The notes beneath the pieces were generated by a model that was given only the letters and a program-made list of their open reading frames with translations, was not told where the DNA came from and made no database searches. From Pseudomonas sp. LFM046 (GTDB taxonomy: Bacteria; Pseudomonadota; Gammaproteobacteria; Pseudomonadales; Pseudomonadaceae), in contig NZ_JYKO02000001.1 of NCBI RefSeq assembly GCF_000949385.2, positions 5,354,678 to 5,418,677 of the forward strand: 64,000 nucleotides of DNA, in the 5' to 3' direction. The position numbers were made by a program, and so were the translations under genes. Positions 1-9,250 of the stretch are shown in pieces; position 1 is the stretch's first letter, and the number at the start of each line of letters is the position of its first letter.

Positions 1-84
1 GTCGCCCTGATGGAAGGGAACAAGGTCCGCAAGGTGGGCGTCAAATTCCCCGAAGGTCAGGCCCGCCCGGGGCTGTTCCTCTAA
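1..84 (+). CDS. 3' end of an unidentified protein-coding gene (partial)
   Basis: The frame starting at base 1 stays open and ends at TAA (82-84). It gives a 27-residue C-terminus that is basic in the middle and ends in GLFL. Codon third positions are strongly G/C, as in the neighbouring genes, so this is probably the true end of a gene whose body lies upstream of the window. I do not recognise the family from this tail. No hairpin followed by a T-run was seen directly after the stop. Confidence 0.5.
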   Translation, partial: VALMEGNKVRKVGVKFPEGQARPGLFL

Positions 85-250
85 GAGGACCTGTCTGGGA
101 CGGGCGCTTCAGAGCCTTGAGGCCCCCGCCATGGAATCCGGGATTCGCCCCCGCGCGAATCCAGTTCACAACCGCTCGTGCCAGGAAGCCCCGCAACGGC
201 CGCCCTGGCATATCATTAGCCGCATTCGAACCCCGAGCTGCCCCATCGCG

Positions 251-3200
251 ATGATTGCTTCCTTGCGCACCCTCCTTGCCGCCACCTTGCTGGGCTTCTG
301 CCTGTCCCCTGCCTACCTGCACGCTGCGCCCACGCCCGGCGCCATCGCCAAGCCGGCAGCGGCCAACGACAAGGCCGCCCCGGCCGAGGCCCCGGCCCAG
401 CCGTCCATCCAGGAACAAACCCAGGCCTTCGTCGCCAGCCGGCAGGAAAGCCAGCAGGCCCTCACCGCGCTCAAGCACCAGTTGAGCGACGCGCCCCGCC
501 TGGTCGGCGAAGCCCAGCGCGAGCTGACACGGCTTAAGAACAGCCCGCCGGTGCAAGCGAAGGACCGCTATGGCAAGTCCGAACTTACGCAGCTGGAGTC
601 GGTGCTGGAGCAGCGCAGCAATGAGCTGGCCGAGTTGCAGAAGTCCCTCGCCGAAGCCAACAGCCTGATCATCACCTCCCAGACCCGTCCGGAACGGGCA
701 CAGACCGAGATCAGCACCAACCAGACGCGCATCCAGCAGATCAACAGCATCCTCAAGTCCGGCAAGGACGGCGCCAAAGCCATCACCGAAGAGCAGCGCA
801 GCCTGCTCGGCGCCGAACAGGCCGCCCTCACCGCCCAGACCGAGCTGCGCCGGGAAGAACTGGCCGGCAATAGCCTGCTGCAGGACCTCGGCAATAGCCG
901 TCGCGACCTGCTGGTCGAGCGCATCCACCGCCTGGAGCAGGAAACCCAAGACCTCCAGTCGCTGATCAATGCCATGCGCCGCGAGAGCTCGGAGCAGACG
1001 GTCGCCGAACTGTCCCGCGATGCCGACAAATCCACGCCGGATAGCCTGGTGGCCAAGGAAAGCGCCATCAACCTGAAGATGTCCGACTACCTGCTGCGGG
1101 CGACCGACCGCCTCAACGAGCTGACCCAGCAGAACCTGCAGACCCGCCAGCAGCTGGACAGCCTCAGCCAGGCGGACCAGGCCCTGGAAGAGCAGATCAG
1201 TGTGCTCAAGGGCAGCCTGCTGCTGGCCAAGATCCTCTACCAGCAGAAGCAGGCCCTGCCCGACCTCGACCTGGACAAGAACCTGGCCGATGAAATCGCC
1301 GACACGCGCCTCTACCAGTTCGAGCTGAATCAGCAGCGCGACCAGTTGGCCAATCCCCAGGGCTACGTCGACGGCCTGCTGGCCAAGCAGTCGCCGGACC
1401 AGGTGACGCCGGAACTGCGGACCACGCTGATGGACCTGGTGAGCACCCGCGCCGAGCTGCTGGACCGCCTGAGCCGCGAGCTGAACACCCTGCTCAACGA
1501 ATCCATCACCCTGCAACTCAACCAGAAGCAGCTGCAGGAAACCTCCCGGGCCCTGCGCAAGACGCTCGACGAGCAAATGTTCTGGATTCCCAGCAACAAG
1601 CCGCTGGACCTGAACTGGCTGAAGTCCGCGCCGCACCTGCTGGAGCGCCAACTGGTCGAGCTGCCGTGGGGCTCGGGGGTACACGAACTGGGGGCCGGCC
1701 TGCTGCACCGCCCCTGGCTGTTCCTGCCCCTGCTGCTGCTGATCGGCGGCCTGCTGTGGAAGCGCCGCTACCTGTACAACAAGCTCAATGAGATCAATCT
1801 GGACGTCGGTCACTTCAAGCGCGACAGCCAGCTGCACACTCCGCTTGCGCTGTTCCTCACCGTGCTGCTGGCGCTGCCGGTCAGCCTGTTCCTCGCCCTC
1901 TGCGGCTTCGCCCTGCAGATCGACGCCCGTGGCCAGAACGCCACCCTGGGTGCCGCGCTGTTCGAAATGGCCCAGGCCTGGATGGTCTTCTACACCCTCT
2001 ATCGCATCCTCGCCCCCGGCGGCATCGCCGAGCTGCACTTCCACTGGGAGCGCCCGCAAGTGGCCTTCCTGCGCAGCCAGATTCGCCGTCTCGGCGGCGT
2101 GGTCATGGCCCTGGTGGCTATCGTTACCGTGGCCGAACACCAGCCGGCGGCCCTGGCCGATGACGTCATCGGCATCGCCGTGGTGCTCAGTTGCTACGCC
2201 CTGATGACCCTGGTACTGAGCAACCTGCTGCTCGCCGAACCCATGCGCGAGCAGACCTCGCCCTTCCGCCTGTTGATCGGTGTGGCCTTCACCCTGCTGC
2301 CGTTGGCGCTGATCGTCGCGGTGGGCTTCGGCTACTACTACACCTCGCTCAAGCTCACCGACCGCCTGATCACCACGCTCTATCTGTTGATCCTGGTATT
2401 GCTGGTGGAAGCCGCCTTCGTGCGCGGGCTGGCCGTGGCTGCGCGCCGCCTGGCCTACCATCGCGTGCTCGCCAAGCGCCAGGCCCCGACCAAGGAAAAC
2501 GCCGAAGGCGAAGAAGTGGTGGTGGCCGAGCCGACTATGGACATCGAGAAGGTCAACGAGCAGTCCCTGCGCCTGATCCGCCTGGCCCTGCTCAGCGTGT
2601 TCATCTTCGGCCTGTATCTGGTCTGGGCGGACCTGATCGGCGTCTTCGCCTACCTCGACCAGGTCACCCTCTACCAGTACTCCAGCGGGACTGGCGACAC
2701 GGCCACCCAGGTGCCCATCAGCCTGCTGGACGTGCTGGGCGCGCTGATCATCGCCGGCATCACCACCGCGCTGGCACGCAACCTGCCGGGCCTGCTGGAA
2801 GTGCTGGTGCTGTCGCGATTGAAGCTGGCCCAGGGCAGCTCCTACGCCACCACCACCCTGCTGTCCTACGCCATCGCCGGTCTCGGCTTCGTCACCGCCC
2901 TGTCCACCCTCGGGGTCAGCTGGGACAAGCTGCAGTGGCTGGTGGCGGCACTCTCCGTGGGTATCGGCTTCGGCATGCAGGCGATCTTCGCCAACTTCAT
3001 CTCCGGCCTGATCCTGCTGTTCGAGCGCCCAGTGCGCATCGGCGACCTGGTGACCATCGGCACCGTCACCGGCACGGTGAACCGGATCCGCATCCGCGCC
3101 ACGCACATCACCGACAGCGACCGCAAGGAAGTGATCGTTCCGAACCAGACCTTCCTCACCAGCCAGCTGATCAACTGGACGCTGACCGATACCGTCACCC

Positions 3201-3562
3201 GCATCGTGCTGACCTACAACGTCAACCGCGGCGCCGACCTGGAAATGGTGCGCAAGCTGCTGCTGCAGGCCACCCAGGAGAATTCGCGTGTGCTGCGCGA
3301 CCCGGCACCGCTGGTCCAGCTGAAGACTTACGGCGCCACCACCCTGGAGCACGAACTGAAGATCTATGTGCGCGAACTGGGCGACCGTGGGCTGGCCACC
3401 GACGAGCTGAACCGGCGCATCGACCAGCTGTTCCAGGAACACAACATCAACGTTTCCAGCGTGCCGAAGATGGACATCACCCTCAGCCGCCGTGCCGATG
3501 TGACTGAAGAGGCCGAGGAAACCGCGGCACGAGAGCGGGCCACAGCCCCGGAGGCACGGTGA
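251..3562 (+). CDS. mscK: Large mechanosensitive channel of the MscK/KefA type
   Basis: Inner-membrane tension-gated ion channel of the long MscS subfamily, which releases solutes on osmotic downshift. The 1103-residue product starts with a typical signal peptide (hydrophobic stretch about 8-20, cleavage near AYLHA-A). A long Gln/Leu/Glu-rich, coiled-coil-like periplasmic region follows (about 60-460). Then come multiple hydrophobic helices and a C-terminal MscS module. The pore helix, rich in Gly and Ala (GIGFGMQAIFANF, about residue 903), is followed by the beta-domain with PVRIGDLV. An in-frame ATG at 131 would add 40 residues that are basic and Pro-rich and would bury the signal peptide, so I start at 251. 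selO follows 53 bases downstream on the same strand. Confidence 0.93.
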   Translation: MIASLRTLLAATLLGFCLSPAYLHAAPTPGAIAKPAAANDKAAPAEAPAQPSIQEQTQAFVASRQESQQALTALKHQLSDAPRLVGEAQRELTRLKNSPPVQAKDRYGKSELTQLESVLEQRSNELAELQKSLAEANSLIITSQTRPERAQTEISTNQTRIQQINSILKSGKDGAKAITEEQRSLLGAEQAALTAQTELRREELAGNSLLQDLGNSRRDLLVERIHRLEQETQDLQSLINAMRRESSEQTVAELSRDADKSTPDSLVAKESAINLKMSDYLLRATDRLNELTQQNLQTRQQLDSLSQADQALEEQISVLKGSLLLAKILYQQKQALPDLDLDKNLADEIADTRLYQFELNQQRDQLANPQGYVDGLLAKQSPDQVTPELRTTLMDLVSTRAELLDRLSRELNTLLNESITLQLNQKQLQETSRALRKTLDEQMFWIPSNKPLDLNWLKSAPHLLERQLVELPWGSGVHELGAGLLHRPWLFLPLLLLIGGLLWKRRYLYNKLNEINLDVGHFKRDSQLHTPLALFLTVLLALPVSLFLALCGFALQIDARGQNATLGAALFEMAQAWMVFYTLYRILAPGGIAELHFHWERPQVAFLRSQIRRLGGVVMALVAIVTVAEHQPAALADDVIGIAVVLSCYALMTLVLSNLLLAEPMREQTSPFRLLIGVAFTLLPLALIVAVGFGYYYTSLKLTDRLITTLYLLILVLLVEAAFVRGLAVAARRLAYHRVLAKRQAPTKENAEGEEVVVAEPTMDIEKVNEQSLRLIRLALLSVFIFGLYLVWADLIGVFAYLDQVTLYQYSSGTGDTATQVPISLLDVLGALIIAGITTALARNLPGLLEVLVLSRLKLAQGSSYATTTLLSYAIAGLGFVTALSTLGVSWDKLQWLVAALSVGIGFGMQAIFANFISGLILLFERPVRIGDLVTIGTVTGTVNRIRIRATHITDSDRKEVIVPNQTFLTSQLINWTLTDTVTRIVLTYNVNRGADLEMVRKLLLQATQENSRVLRDPAPLVQLKTYGATTLEHELKIYVRELGDRGLATDELNRRIDQLFQEHNINVSSVPKMDITLSRRADVTEEAEETAARERATAPEAR

Positions 3563-3603
3563 TCCGCATGTCCCCTGCACTTCCAGCGCGACCGGTGGCA
3601 TGA

Positions 3604-5076
<1,473 letters not shown>

Positions 5077-5115
5077 GGTGTTCTGTCACGCCTCTACGCC
5101 GGCGCATGGCTAACC

Positions 5116-5200
5116 GTAGGGTGCGCTGTGTGTTCAGGCGATATACATGGGTAACGCCTGTCGCGAGACATGGGTAACGGCTGAACACTCCGCACCCTAC
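5116..5200. repeat. REP/MITE-like palindromic element with internal direct repeats
   Basis: The outer arms are inverted: GTAGGGTGCG at 5116-5125 pairs with CGCACCCTAC at 5191-5200, and GTGTTCAG at 5130-5137 pairs with CTGAACAC at 5181-5188. Between the arms, ACATGGGTAACG occurs twice as a direct repeat (5145-5156 and 5168-5179). The element fills the gap between the convergent genes selO and the racemase and could end transcription from both sides. No flanking target duplication was evident. Confidence 0.7.
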
Positions 5201-5218
5201 CCCGCACCGCTTGGGTCG

Positions 5219-5914
5219 TTACAGGCCCAGCATCCACTCCAGTCCCATCGCTACGTGCCGCTCGGTGCTGTCCACCAGCGGCAGCGGCGCCGGGCAGCCT
5301 TCCAGCAATAAGCCGATCTCGGTACAGCCGAGGATGGCCACCTCGGCCCCTTCTCCTCGCAGCCGCTCCAGCTCCCCGAGGTAGAACGCCCGCGCCTCGG
5401 GCAGGAAGCGACCGACGCAGAGCTCCTGGAAGATCACCCGATCGATTTCCGCGATGGTTGCGCTATCGGGCACCCGCACCTGGATGCCGAATCGCTGGCC
5501 CAGCCTCTCGCGGTAGAACGCTTCCTGCATGGTGAAGCGGGTGCCGAGCAGGGCCGCGCACGTGACGCCCCGCTCCTGAAGCGCCTGGCCGACGGCATCA
5601 CCGATGTGCAGCAGCGGGATTTCCACAGCGTCTTCGATGGCCGCGGCCACCTTGTGCATGGTGTTGGTGGCGAGCAGCAGGGCCGTCGCGCCCGCTCTTT
5701 CCAGGCCACGCGCGGCCTCGGCCAGTGCCTGCCCGGCCGCCTCCCATTCACCGGCCTTCTGCTGCGCGGCGATCGGCGCGAAGTCCACCGAGTGCAGCAG
5801 CAAAGGCGCGGAGTGCAGCCCCCCCAGGCGATCCCGCACACCCCGGTTGAGCAGTTGGTAGTAGGTGACAGTGGATTCCCAGCTCATCCCGCCCAGTACA
5901 CCCAGCATCCGCAT
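5219..5914 (-). CDS. Aspartate/glutamate racemase family, YgeA-type broad-specificity amino-acid racemase
   Basis: Cofactor-independent amino-acid racemase of the Asp/Glu racemase fold (231 residues). The N-terminus MLGVLGGMSWEST is typical. The first catalytic position lies in ATNTMHK, where residue 83 is Thr, and the second is Cys197 in GCTE. This Thr83/Cys197 pair is the arrangement known for E. coli YgeA (L-DER), which racemises several amino acids, rather than the Cys/Cys pair of strict aspartate racemases. The gene is convergent with selO and divergent from the TauE gene. A GGAG-like site precedes the ATG; MLGV two codons downstream is an alternative start. Substrate is inferred, not shown. 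Confidence 0.85.
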   Translation of the reverse strand: MRMLGVLGGMSWESTVTYYQLLNRGVRDRLGGLHSAPLLLHSVDFAPIAAQQKAGEWEAAGQALAEAARGLERAGATALLLATNTMHKVAAAIEDAVEIPLLHIGDAVGQALQERGVTCAALLGTRFTMQEAFYRERLGQRFGIQVRVPDSATIAEIDRVIFQELCVGRFLPEARAFYLGELERLRGEGAEVAILGCTEIGLLLEGCPAPLPLVDSTERHVAMGLEWMLGL

Positions 5915-6074
5915 GGCAGCTCTCCGCTCGACCTGGAAAATCCCAGCCTAGCCCAGGGCGACCGCAGATCGGGAATACAGTTGGCGGTCGATCGAGGCGT
6001 ACAGCCGCTCCGTCCTGCGGCTCTGCGCTGCAGCTGTCTATCCGCACTAAATGGAATATAAACCTGCTCAAAAC

Positions 6075-6093
6075 TTCTTAGACTCTCTAAGAA
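6075..6093. promoter_or_regulatory. Perfect palindrome, candidate operator
   Basis: TTCTTAGA, a CTC spacer, then TCTAAGAA form an exact 8-base inverted repeat in the 248-base gap between the divergent racemase and TauE genes, 70 bases before the TauE start. The local sequence is AT-rich against a GC-rich background. It has the shape of a dimeric regulator site; the regulator is unknown. No T-run follows, so a terminator is unlikely. Confidence 0.5.
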
Positions 6094-6162
6094 AAGCGGA
6101 TTATCTTCGCCCCCTTGCTTATTCCAGCCTGTTCTACCACCCACTGTCAGGCGCTGTGCCCC

Positions 6163-7137
6163 ATGAAGATTCGCGACCTCGACCTCAGCCAGAGTTCGAT
6201 CAACACCGAACACGAAGCGCTAGGGCTTCCGCCTGTCGAAGATTTCGTTTCACACCCGGACGACCACCCCGTCCTGCGTGCCGCCATGTGGGCCGCGGTG
6301 CTGATCCTGATCGGCCTGCTGACCTTCCTCACCTGGCGGCTGTTCTACGACAACGGTGGCAACAGCGGCTTCGAGATCATCGAGAACGCCCTCTCCAGCA
6401 AGGGCTTCTGGAGCGCGGTGGCGGTGGGCTTCTTCGCCCAGGTCATCGATGGCGCGCTGGGCATGGCCTACGGCATCACCGCTACCACCTTCCTGCTCAC
6501 CACCGGCGCCTCCCCCGCCGCCGCCAGTGCCAGCGTGCACATCGCGGAAGTCTTCACCACCGGCCTGTCGGGCATCTCCCACGTCAAGCTGGGCAACGTC
6601 AACAAATCCCTGTTCCTGCGCCTGCTGCTGCCGGGCATGATCGGCGCCGTACTCGGTGCTGTGCTGGTCACCCAGTTCGACGGCGCGGCGCTCAAGCCCT
6701 ACATCTCCGCCTACCTCCTGCTGATGGGGCTGTACATCCTGAGCAAGGCCTACCGCCACGTGGCCAAGCGCCGGGCACCCCAGCATGTGGCCAAGCTGGC
6801 CCTGTTCGGCGGTTTCGTCGATGCCGCAGGCGGCGGCGGCTGGGGCCCGGTGGTCACCAGCAGCCTGATCGGTTCCGGCACCGATCCACGCACCACCATC
6901 GGCTCGGTGAACTTCGCCGAGTTCTTCCTGACAATTTCCAGCGCCACTTCCTTTATCCTCCTGGCCGGCCAGCCGGACACCTGGAAGATGGTCGCCGGCC
7001 TGGTCTTCGGTGGCCTGTTCGCCGCACCGCTCGCTGCGCTGCTGTGCAAGAAGCTGTCGCCGCGCACCCTGCTGATCATCGTCGGCACCCTGATCACCCT
7101 GATCAGCGCCTACAACATCTTCATCAGCCTGCGCTGA
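6163..7137 (+). CDS. TauE/SafE family anion (sulfite/sulfonate) exporter-like membrane protein
   Basis: Predicted inner-membrane transporter of the TauE/SafE (DUF81) family, 324 residues. A hydrophilic N-terminus of about 45 residues precedes a first membrane helix. Two family-like repeats follow, with Gly- and Ser-rich helices (VGFFAQVIDGALGMAYGIT and FGGFVDAAGGGGWGPVV). The start was set at ATG 6163 (MKIRDLDL). An upstream in-frame ATG at 6115 would add 16 unconvincing residues. The family is linked to export of sulfite, sulfoacetate or other organosulfur anions, but the substrate here cannot be read from sequence. The operator-like palindrome at 6075-6093 probably controls it. trxC follows 69 bases downstream. 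Confidence 0.85.
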   Translation: MKIRDLDLSQSSINTEHEALGLPPVEDFVSHPDDHPVLRAAMWAAVLILIGLLTFLTWRLFYDNGGNSGFEIIENALSSKGFWSAVAVGFFAQVIDGALGMAYGITATTFLLTTGASPAAASASVHIAEVFTTGLSGISHVKLGNVNKSLFLRLLLPGMIGAVLGAVLVTQFDGAALKPYISAYLLLMGLYILSKAYRHVAKRRAPQHVAKLALFGGFVDAAGGGGWGPVVTSSLIGSGTDPRTTIGSVNFAEFFLTISSATSFILLAGQPDTWKMVAGLVFGGLFAAPLAALLCKKLSPRTLLIIVGTLITLISAYNIFISLR

Positions 7138-7206
7138 TTCCTCTGCGCCGCTTGATATCCGGCCGGCGCGACTCCAGATAAGCGGAGTCCGCCACCGGAG
7201 CCCACC

Positions 7207-7641
7207 ATGACCGACCCGCTGTTGATCCCCTGCGCCCAGTGCGCCGGGCTGAACCGAATTCCCGCTGCCCGTCTGGGCGACTCGCCTCGCTGTGGCCACT
7301 GCAAGGCCGCCGTGCTGCCCGCCGCCCCCTTCGACCTGCACGAAGCCACCTTCGCCAAGCAACTGCGTGGCGACGTGCCGCTGCTGGTGGACGTCTGGGC
7401 CGACTGGTGCGGCCCCTGCAAGGCCTTCGCCCCGATCTATCAGCAGGCCGCCGGCCAACTCCAGGGCCGTTGCCGCCTCGGCAAGCTGGACAGCGAGGCC
7501 AACCGCCAATTGGCTGGCCAGCTGAACATCCGCTCTGTCCCGACCCTGATCCTGTTCAAAAACGGTCAGGAAGTCGCCCGCCAGAGCGGCGCCCTGCCCT
7601 TGCCGCAGCTGCTGGCCTGGCTGAACGCCCAGGGCGTCTGA
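7207..7641 (+). CDS. trxC: Thioredoxin 2 (TrxC) with N-terminal zinc ribbon
   Basis: Cytoplasmic dithiol-disulfide oxidoreductase of 144 residues. It has the TrxC signature: an N-terminal zinc-binding domain with CAQC (residues 9-12) and CGHC (29-32), then a thioredoxin fold with active site WCGPC (Cys68/Cys71). The cis-proline segment SVPTLILF is present. TrxC proteins reduce oxidised proteins under peroxide stress and can work without thioredoxin reductase under some conditions. The upstream gap is short (69 bases), so co-transcription with the TauE gene is possible. A REP hairpin follows directly. Confidence 0.95.
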   Translation: MTDPLLIPCAQCAGLNRIPAARLGDSPRCGHCKAAVLPAAPFDLHEATFAKQLRGDVPLLVDVWADWCGPCKAFAPIYQQAAGQLQGRCRLGKLDSEANRQLAGQLNIRSVPTLILFKNGQEVARQSGALPLPQLLAWLNAQGV

Positions 7642-7652
7642 CTGGAAGAACC

Positions 7653-7724
7653 CTGTAGGAGCGAGCTCTGCTCGCGAAGCGCTCAGGCGGCGCCATTCGA
7701 CGGGCACCCGGTCTTGAGCGCTTC
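7653..7724. repeat. Pseudomonas REP hairpin plus adjoining inverted repeat
   Basis: TGTAGGAGCGAGCTCTGCTC at 7653-7672, continuing GCGAAG to 7678, is the common Pseudomonas REP core, in which GCGAGC and GCTCGC pair. A second perfect inverted repeat starts inside it: GAAGCGCTCA (7676-7685) pairs with TGAGCGCTTC (7715-7724). The pair fills most of the gap between trxC and the thioesterase gene and can form two stacked hairpins. Confidence 0.8.
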
Positions 7725-7806
7725 GGTCAATCCGGCTGACCGCCACCGTCATTGCCGAACCCGCCACGGTCGCTAGGCTCTGGGAATCGCCATCCCGGAG
7801 CCCGCC

Positions 7807-8250
7807 ATGTCCCTGCCCATTGAGTTGGTCCGCCAACTGACCGAGGAACAGATCGCCTTCGTGAAACGCAGCGGCCTCATCGCCGAGGTCCTGGAGCCCG
7901 GCCACGTGCGCCTGCGCATGCCGTTCGAAGGCAACCAGAACCACATCGGCACCCTTTACGCCGGCGCCCTCTTCACCCTTGCCGAGGTGCCAGGCGGCGC
8001 GCTCTTCCTCACCAGCTTCGACAGCCGTCGCTTCTACCCCATCGTGAAGGAAATGAACCTGCGCTTCCGCCGTCCGGCCAGGGGCGATATCACGGTGGAT
8101 GCGCGCCTGGCCCGGGAGGAGATCGAACGCATCCAGCAGGAGGCCGAGGCCAACGGCAAGGCCGATTACCTGCTGGAACTGCAACTGCTGGACGCCGGCG
8201 GCGAGGTGGTGGCGGAAAGCCGCGGGCTCTACCAGATGCGAGCCCAGTGA
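7807..8250 (+). CDS. Hotdog-fold thioesterase (PaaI/DUF4442-like)
   Basis: Predicted acyl-CoA thioesterase-like protein of 147 residues. The central HIGTLYAGALFTLAEVPGG segment matches the hotdog helix that forms the substrate pocket in PaaI/YiiD-C-like and DUF4442 proteins. RRFYPIVKEMNLRFRRPARGDI is the following beta-sheet and dimer-interface strand region. No fused domain or signal peptide is seen. The universal stress protein gene starts 73 bases downstream on the same strand. The physiological acyl substrate is unknown. Confidence 0.75.
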   Translation: MSLPIELVRQLTEEQIAFVKRSGLIAEVLEPGHVRLRMPFEGNQNHIGTLYAGALFTLAEVPGGALFLTSFDSRRFYPIVKEMNLRFRRPARGDITVDARLAREEIERIQQEAEANGKADYLLELQLLDAGGEVVAESRGLYQMRAQ

Positions 8251-8323
8251 GCGGGCTTGTCCTGGATCAAACTGCCCCGCGGCGAAAAACCGCAGAGTGG
8301 GTCTCCCAGAGGAGGCCCACACC

Positions 8324-9148
8324 ATGTTCAAGCACATCCTGGTCGCCCACGACCTCAGCCACGAGGCCGATGTCGCCCTGCATCGCGCGTTCCAGCTCGC
8401 CCGTCAGCACGGCGCGCGCCTGTCCCTCCTTCACGTCCTCGAAGACCACCTGCCCAACGCCGTGCAGGGCAGCCTGAGGGACGCCGCCCAGCAGCACTTC
8501 GAAGAACGCCTGGCGCAACTGGGCGCGGAGGATTGCCAGGTCCTCTTGCGCAAAGGCCGCCCGGCCCAGCAGATCCTCGAAGAGATGGGCGACAGCCAGG
8601 CCGACCTGCTGGTAATCGGCCGCCATCACCACAATGCGCCGGAGTTGTTCATCGGCACCACCCTGGAGCGCGTTGCCCGTCACCTGTCGACGCCTCTGCT
8701 GCTGGTAGTAGGCGAGCAACCGGAGCAGCCCTACCAGCGGGCAGCCGTGGCCCTGGATTTCTCGCTTTGCGCCTGCGACGCCCTGCGCAACGGCTACGCG
8801 CTGCTGCCAGCAGGCGCCCAACTGGTGGCCCTGAACGTGATGGAACTGGGCAGCCGTCTGCTGTCGAAAAGCACGAGCGCTACCGACTTCATGACCACCC
8901 AGAAAGAACTCCTGGGGAGATTGCTGGTGGACGAACTGACGATCCTGGCCGGCCAGGCTCCGGGGGTGACGCTGGAAGTGTTCCGGGGCTCTCTACCCAA
9001 GGCCCTGGACGACGCCATCGCCGAGCAACGCCCGCAGTTGCTGGCCCTCGGCAGCCATGGCCGCAGCCTGATCTCCCAGGCCCTGCTGGGCAGCCTGGCC
9101 CTGCGTTACCTGCAGAGCCCGCCCTGCGACCTGCTTCTGGTCAAGTGA
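8324..9148 (+). CDS. Universal stress protein with tandem UspA domains
   Basis: Cytoplasmic stress protein of 274 residues made of two UspA folds. Domain 1 starts FKHILVAHDLS and has the nucleotide-binding-like segment VIGRHHHN; domain 2 starts about residue 143 (RAAVALDFS) and ends with LGSHGRSLISQALLGSLA. The second domain keeps the G-x-x-G-(S)-type ATP loop better than the first. I chose ATG 8324 because AGAGGAG lies just upstream; the longer open frame from 8099 overlaps the thioesterase gene and is a shadow. Likely role is survival under energy or oxygen limitation, by family analogy only. Confidence 0.9.
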   Translation: MFKHILVAHDLSHEADVALHRAFQLARQHGARLSLLHVLEDHLPNAVQGSLRDAAQQHFEERLAQLGAEDCQVLLRKGRPAQQILEEMGDSQADLLVIGRHHHNAPELFIGTTLERVARHLSTPLLLVVGEQPEQPYQRAAVALDFSLCACDALRNGYALLPAGAQLVALNVMELGSRLLSKSTSATDFMTTQKELLGRLLVDELTILAGQAPGVTLEVFRGSLPKALDDAIAEQRPQLLALGSHGRSLISQALLGSLALRYLQSPPCDLLLVK

Positions 9149-9180
9149 TGCGAGGGGAATGGGCCGGGCGGCGCTTCGCC

Positions 9181-9225
9181 TCAGCCCACCAACGACGGTT
9201 CAGCGTGGGCTGAAGCCCACCCTAC
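9181..9225. repeat. REP-like hairpin cluster between convergent genes
   Basis: GTGGGC (9205-9210), TGAA, GCCCAC (9215-9220) forms a tight hairpin. TCAGCCCAC at 9181-9189 can instead pair with GTGGGCTGA at 9205-9213, so two mutually exclusive structures are possible. The complementary strand reads CGTAGGGTGGGCTTCAGCC, a common Pseudomonas dispersed motif that begins like the element at 5116. It lies between the convergent usp and parA genes. Confidence 0.6.
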
Positions 9226-9250
9226 GGAACGTCGTGCAGCTCCGGCAGCC

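Noticed and set aside
1-84. Ribosomal protein L24-like tail
   Set aside because: The RKVGVKF stretch is only weakly similar, the ending does not fit, and the gene body is outside the window.
131-250. Upstream extension of mscK by 40 residues
   Set aside because: The extension is basic and Pro-rich and would place the signal peptide internally.
5145-5179. Two ACATGGGTAACG copies as a short CRISPR-like array
   Set aside because: Only two copies, 12 bases each, 11 bases apart, inside a palindrome; no cas genes.
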